In this document: positions 5,601 to 6,345 of the stretch, piece by piece
Layout of the letters: the number at the start of each line of letters is the position of its first letter
Position numbering within the stretch: the stretch's first letter is position 1
From: an uncultured Clostridia bacterium
GTDB lineage: Bacteria > Bacillota > Clostridia > Oscillospirales > Acutalibacteraceae
NCBI GenBank assembly: GCA_946405565.1
Contig: CAMJHU010000129.1
Coordinates: forward strand, 1-6,345
DNA: 6,345 bases
Reading direction: 5' to 3'
The notes under the pieces: generated by a model
The model's database searches: none
What the model was told of the DNA's origin: nothing
The model's input: only the letters and a program-made list of their open reading frames with translations
Program-made: the position numbers and the translations under genes

Positions 5601-5871
5601 CCAGCGTGGGCAGAATGGAGTCGGGCTTCTCGGCGAGAATGACCTTTTTGATGGTATCGGCGGTGAGCGGTTCGATATACACTCTGTCGGCGATATCCTT
5701 ATCGGTCATAATGGTGGCGGGGTTGGAGTTGATGAGGACAACCTCCACGCCTTCTTCTTTCAGGGAGCGGCACGCCTGCGTACCGGCATAATCGAACTCG
5801 GCAGCCTGTCCGATGATAATGGGACCGGAGCCGATGACAACAACCTTCTGAATATTCGGATTCTTGGGCAT
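2674..5871 (-). CDS. carB: Carbamoyl-phosphate synthetase large subunit
   Basis: A complete 1065-residue CarB, the usual length. It makes carbamoyl phosphate from bicarbonate, ammonia tunnelled from CarA and two ATP, feeding pyrimidine and arginine synthesis in the cytoplasm. Both halves are intact. The carboxyphosphate half (about 1-400) has VVIGSGPIIIGQAAEFDYAG, R129, R169 in VVRPAFTLGGTGGG, E215, H243 in GVHTGDS and EVNPRLSRSSA (298-309). The oligomerisation region is about 400-550. The carbamoyl-phosphate half has VMVIGSGPIRIGQGVEFDY (554-572), VRPSYVLGGQGM (706-717), GVHSGDS (777-783) and EANPRSSR (832-839). The MGS-like allosteric domain (about 936-1065) includes CTAGTGKYLADRGI and NTPTQG and is where UMP or similar effectors bind in relatives. 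The segment SISVYPCQSL after HSGDS is of Firmicutes type. The start overlaps the carA stop by one base (TAATG), indicating coupled translation and equal subunit supply. No internal stop, frameshift or missing catalytic residue is seen. Regulation cannot be judged because the operon promoter is outside the window. Confidence 0.99.
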   Translation of the reverse strand: MPKNPNIQKVVVIGSGPIIIGQAAEFDYAGTQACRSLKEEGVEVVLINSNPATIMTDKDIADRVYIEPLTADTIKKVILAEKPDSILPTLGGQNALNLAVELEEEGFFAEHNVKLIGTTAETIRKAEDRQEFKDTMEKIGQPCADSLVVHNVEDAVAFAEKIGYPVVVRPAFTLGGTGGGIARTREELEEICGHGLQVSRVTEALIERYIGGWKEIEFEVIRDGDGNCVTVCSMENVDPVGVHTGDSIVVAPAQTLADKEYQMLRSAALAIIEELKISGGCNVQFALHPDSFEYAVIEVNPRLSRSSALASKATGYPIARVASKIALGFRLDEIKNAITHKTYACFEPTVDYCVVKIPRWPFDKFVYAKRKLGTQMKATGEVMGIGINFESALMKAIRCLETNVFSLRVKEIMELSDEALAKALHLVDDRRIYVIAEALRRGYTQKKIHDITTIDLWFIDKLASIVEMEKAIATDFNVEILRRAKLLGFTDKVIGEICGKNEDDIRALRYENDIRVAYKMVDTCAAEFDAETPYYYSCYESENEVDPATDKKKVMVIGSGPIRIGQGVEFDYCSVHSVWALREAGYETIIVNNNPETVSTDFDVADKLYFEPLTPEDVRNIVELEQPYGAVVQFGGQTAIKLCEALDKMGVRILGTSAENMDKAEDRELFDQILTQCQIPKAPGKTVFTCEEAIAAANEIGYPVLVRPSYVLGGQGMHIAFSDKEIREYIGIINRVQQDHPILVDKYIMGKEVEVDAICDGTDILIPGIMEHIERAGVHSGDSISVYPCQSLKKSVQEKIVEDTRNLALALGVIGMINIQFIVKDDVVYIIEANPRSSRTVPYISKITGIPIVKLATQCLFGDKKIPDLGYEYGLQPEKSTIAIKMPVFSFEKLYGADISLGPEMKSTGEVLGIGYTYEEALIKAFVGTGIHLPTTHKIAITVKDMDKEEVVPIAKDFADLGYEIYCTAGTGKYLADRGIPNRVVKRLQGGKPNYLDMIVNNELDLIINTPTQGMETKRDGFLIRRNAVECGVHCLTSLDTARALVNCLKDAAGVDLSVIDIAKI

Positions 5872-6344
5872 TAGTTTTTGCCTCCCATCATAGCAAAGAA
5901 TTGGTTAAAGAGCGGTGCGGCGTCCTGCGGACCGGCGCAGGCTTCGGGGTGGAACTGCACGGTGAAGACGTGACCGTTCTTGTAGCGCACGCCCTCGCAG
6001 CTGCCGTCGTTGACATTGACATAGCTCATCTCGGCAATCGCGGGGTCGATGGTCTTGTCGTCCACCACATAGCCGTGATTCTGCGAGGTGATGTACACAC
6101 GCCCGGTTTTGAGTTCCTTGACGGGGTGATTGGCGCCTCTGTGACCGTATTTGAGCTTGTAGGTATCAAAGCCGCTCGCAAGCGCGACGAGCTGATGCCC
6201 CAGACAGATCGCAAAGATCGGCATTTTCGCGGCGATGAGCTTCTTGACTTCCTGAACAATCGCGCCGCACTGCTTGGGGTCGCCGGGACCGTTGGACAGC
6301 ATGATGCCGTCGTGACCGCCCGCGAGTATTTCCTCCGCCGACGT
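5871..6344 (-). CDS. carA: Carbamoyl-phosphate synthetase small subunit, glutaminase domain (5' end missing)
   Basis: The C-terminal 157 residues of CarA; the frame is open to the right edge (it enters as TSAEEILAGGHDGIM), so an apparent ATG at 6302 is internal. The visible part is the class I glutamine amidotransferase domain that hydrolyses glutamine and passes ammonia to CarB. It shows LSNGPGDP (16-23 of the visible part), the nucleophile elbow AICLGHQL with the catalytic cysteine at visible residue 47, SQNHGYVVD, and the HPE pair of the triad with histidine at 132 and glutamate at 134 in VQFHPEACAGPQDAAPLF. All triad residues are present. After HPE the usual ASPGP reads ACAGP, a mild variation unlikely to affect activity. 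The TAA stop shares its last base with the carB ATG. The N-terminal CarA domain and the promoter lie beyond the window. Confidence 0.98.
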   Translation of the reverse strand, partial: TSAEEILAGGHDGIMLSNGPGDPKQCGAIVQEVKKLIAAKMPIFAICLGHQLVALASGFDTYKLKYGHRGANHPVKELKTGRVYITSQNHGYVVDDKTIDPAIAEMSYVNVNDGSCEGVRYKNGHVFTVQFHPEACAGPQDAAPLFNQFFAMMGGKN

Positions 6345-6345
6345 G

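Noticed and set aside
5143..5874. 243-residue plus-strand open frame opposite the CarB N-terminus
   Set aside because: Antisense shadow of carB with no family resemblance and no start signals.
6259..6302. ATG at 6302 as the carA start
   Set aside because: The frame is open further to 6344 and the upstream residues (TSAEEIL and GHDGI) match the conserved CarA sequence, so this ATG is internal.

Overview
The window looks like chromosomal DNA from a low-copy-feature, moderately GC-rich member of the Firmicutes class Clostridia, probably an Oscillospiraceae/Ruminococcaceae relative. The basis is the Firmicutes-type CarB (PCQSL segment in the second ATP-grasp half), textbook sigma-A promoters (TTGACA-17-TATTAT, TTGACA-17-TAAGAT), strong AGGAGG-type ribosome binding sites, AT-rich intergenic DNA between GC-rich genes, and GC-rich hairpin repeats of a kind I associate with gut Clostridia. 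The taxonomic call is inference from the sequence alone.

Layout, left to right. Bases 1-121 (minus strand) hold the first 40 codons of an unrecognised gene with its own promoter and RBS. Bases 243-1664 are a complete minus-strand transcription unit: a sigma-A promoter, a 5' leader with a striking 26-bp palindrome and tandem GATC repeats, a two-TM SPFH/band-7 membrane protein, a small ribbon-helix-helix (Arc-like) protein starting two codons after the SPFH stop in the same frame, and a strong intrinsic terminator. Bases 1665-2076 are intergenic and drive a divergent plus-strand gene. They contain four copies of a 10-bp motif (TMGACAACAY), one of which includes an exact Spo0A-box core, and then the promoter of a stand-alone Smr-domain protein (2077-2340), which ends at an intrinsic terminator. 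Bases 2393-2673 carry no gene but are packed with short inverted repeats, including five consecutive GC-rich stem-loops. Bases 2674-6345 (minus strand) are the pyrimidine/arginine genes carA (3' part) and carB (complete), overlapping by one base.

How the genes work together. CarA and CarB form carbamoyl-phosphate synthetase: CarA releases ammonia from glutamine and CarB uses it with bicarbonate and two ATP. This part is ordinary metabolism. The SPFH and RHH pair is the less understood part: a membrane scaffold-like protein co-transcribed with, and probably translationally coupled to, a putative DNA-binding protein, with a repeat array in the leader that is a natural candidate operator. I see no phage, transposase, CRISPR, tRNA or rRNA in the window. 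The best candidate for something undescribed is the SPFH-RHH pair with its repeat-rich leader.
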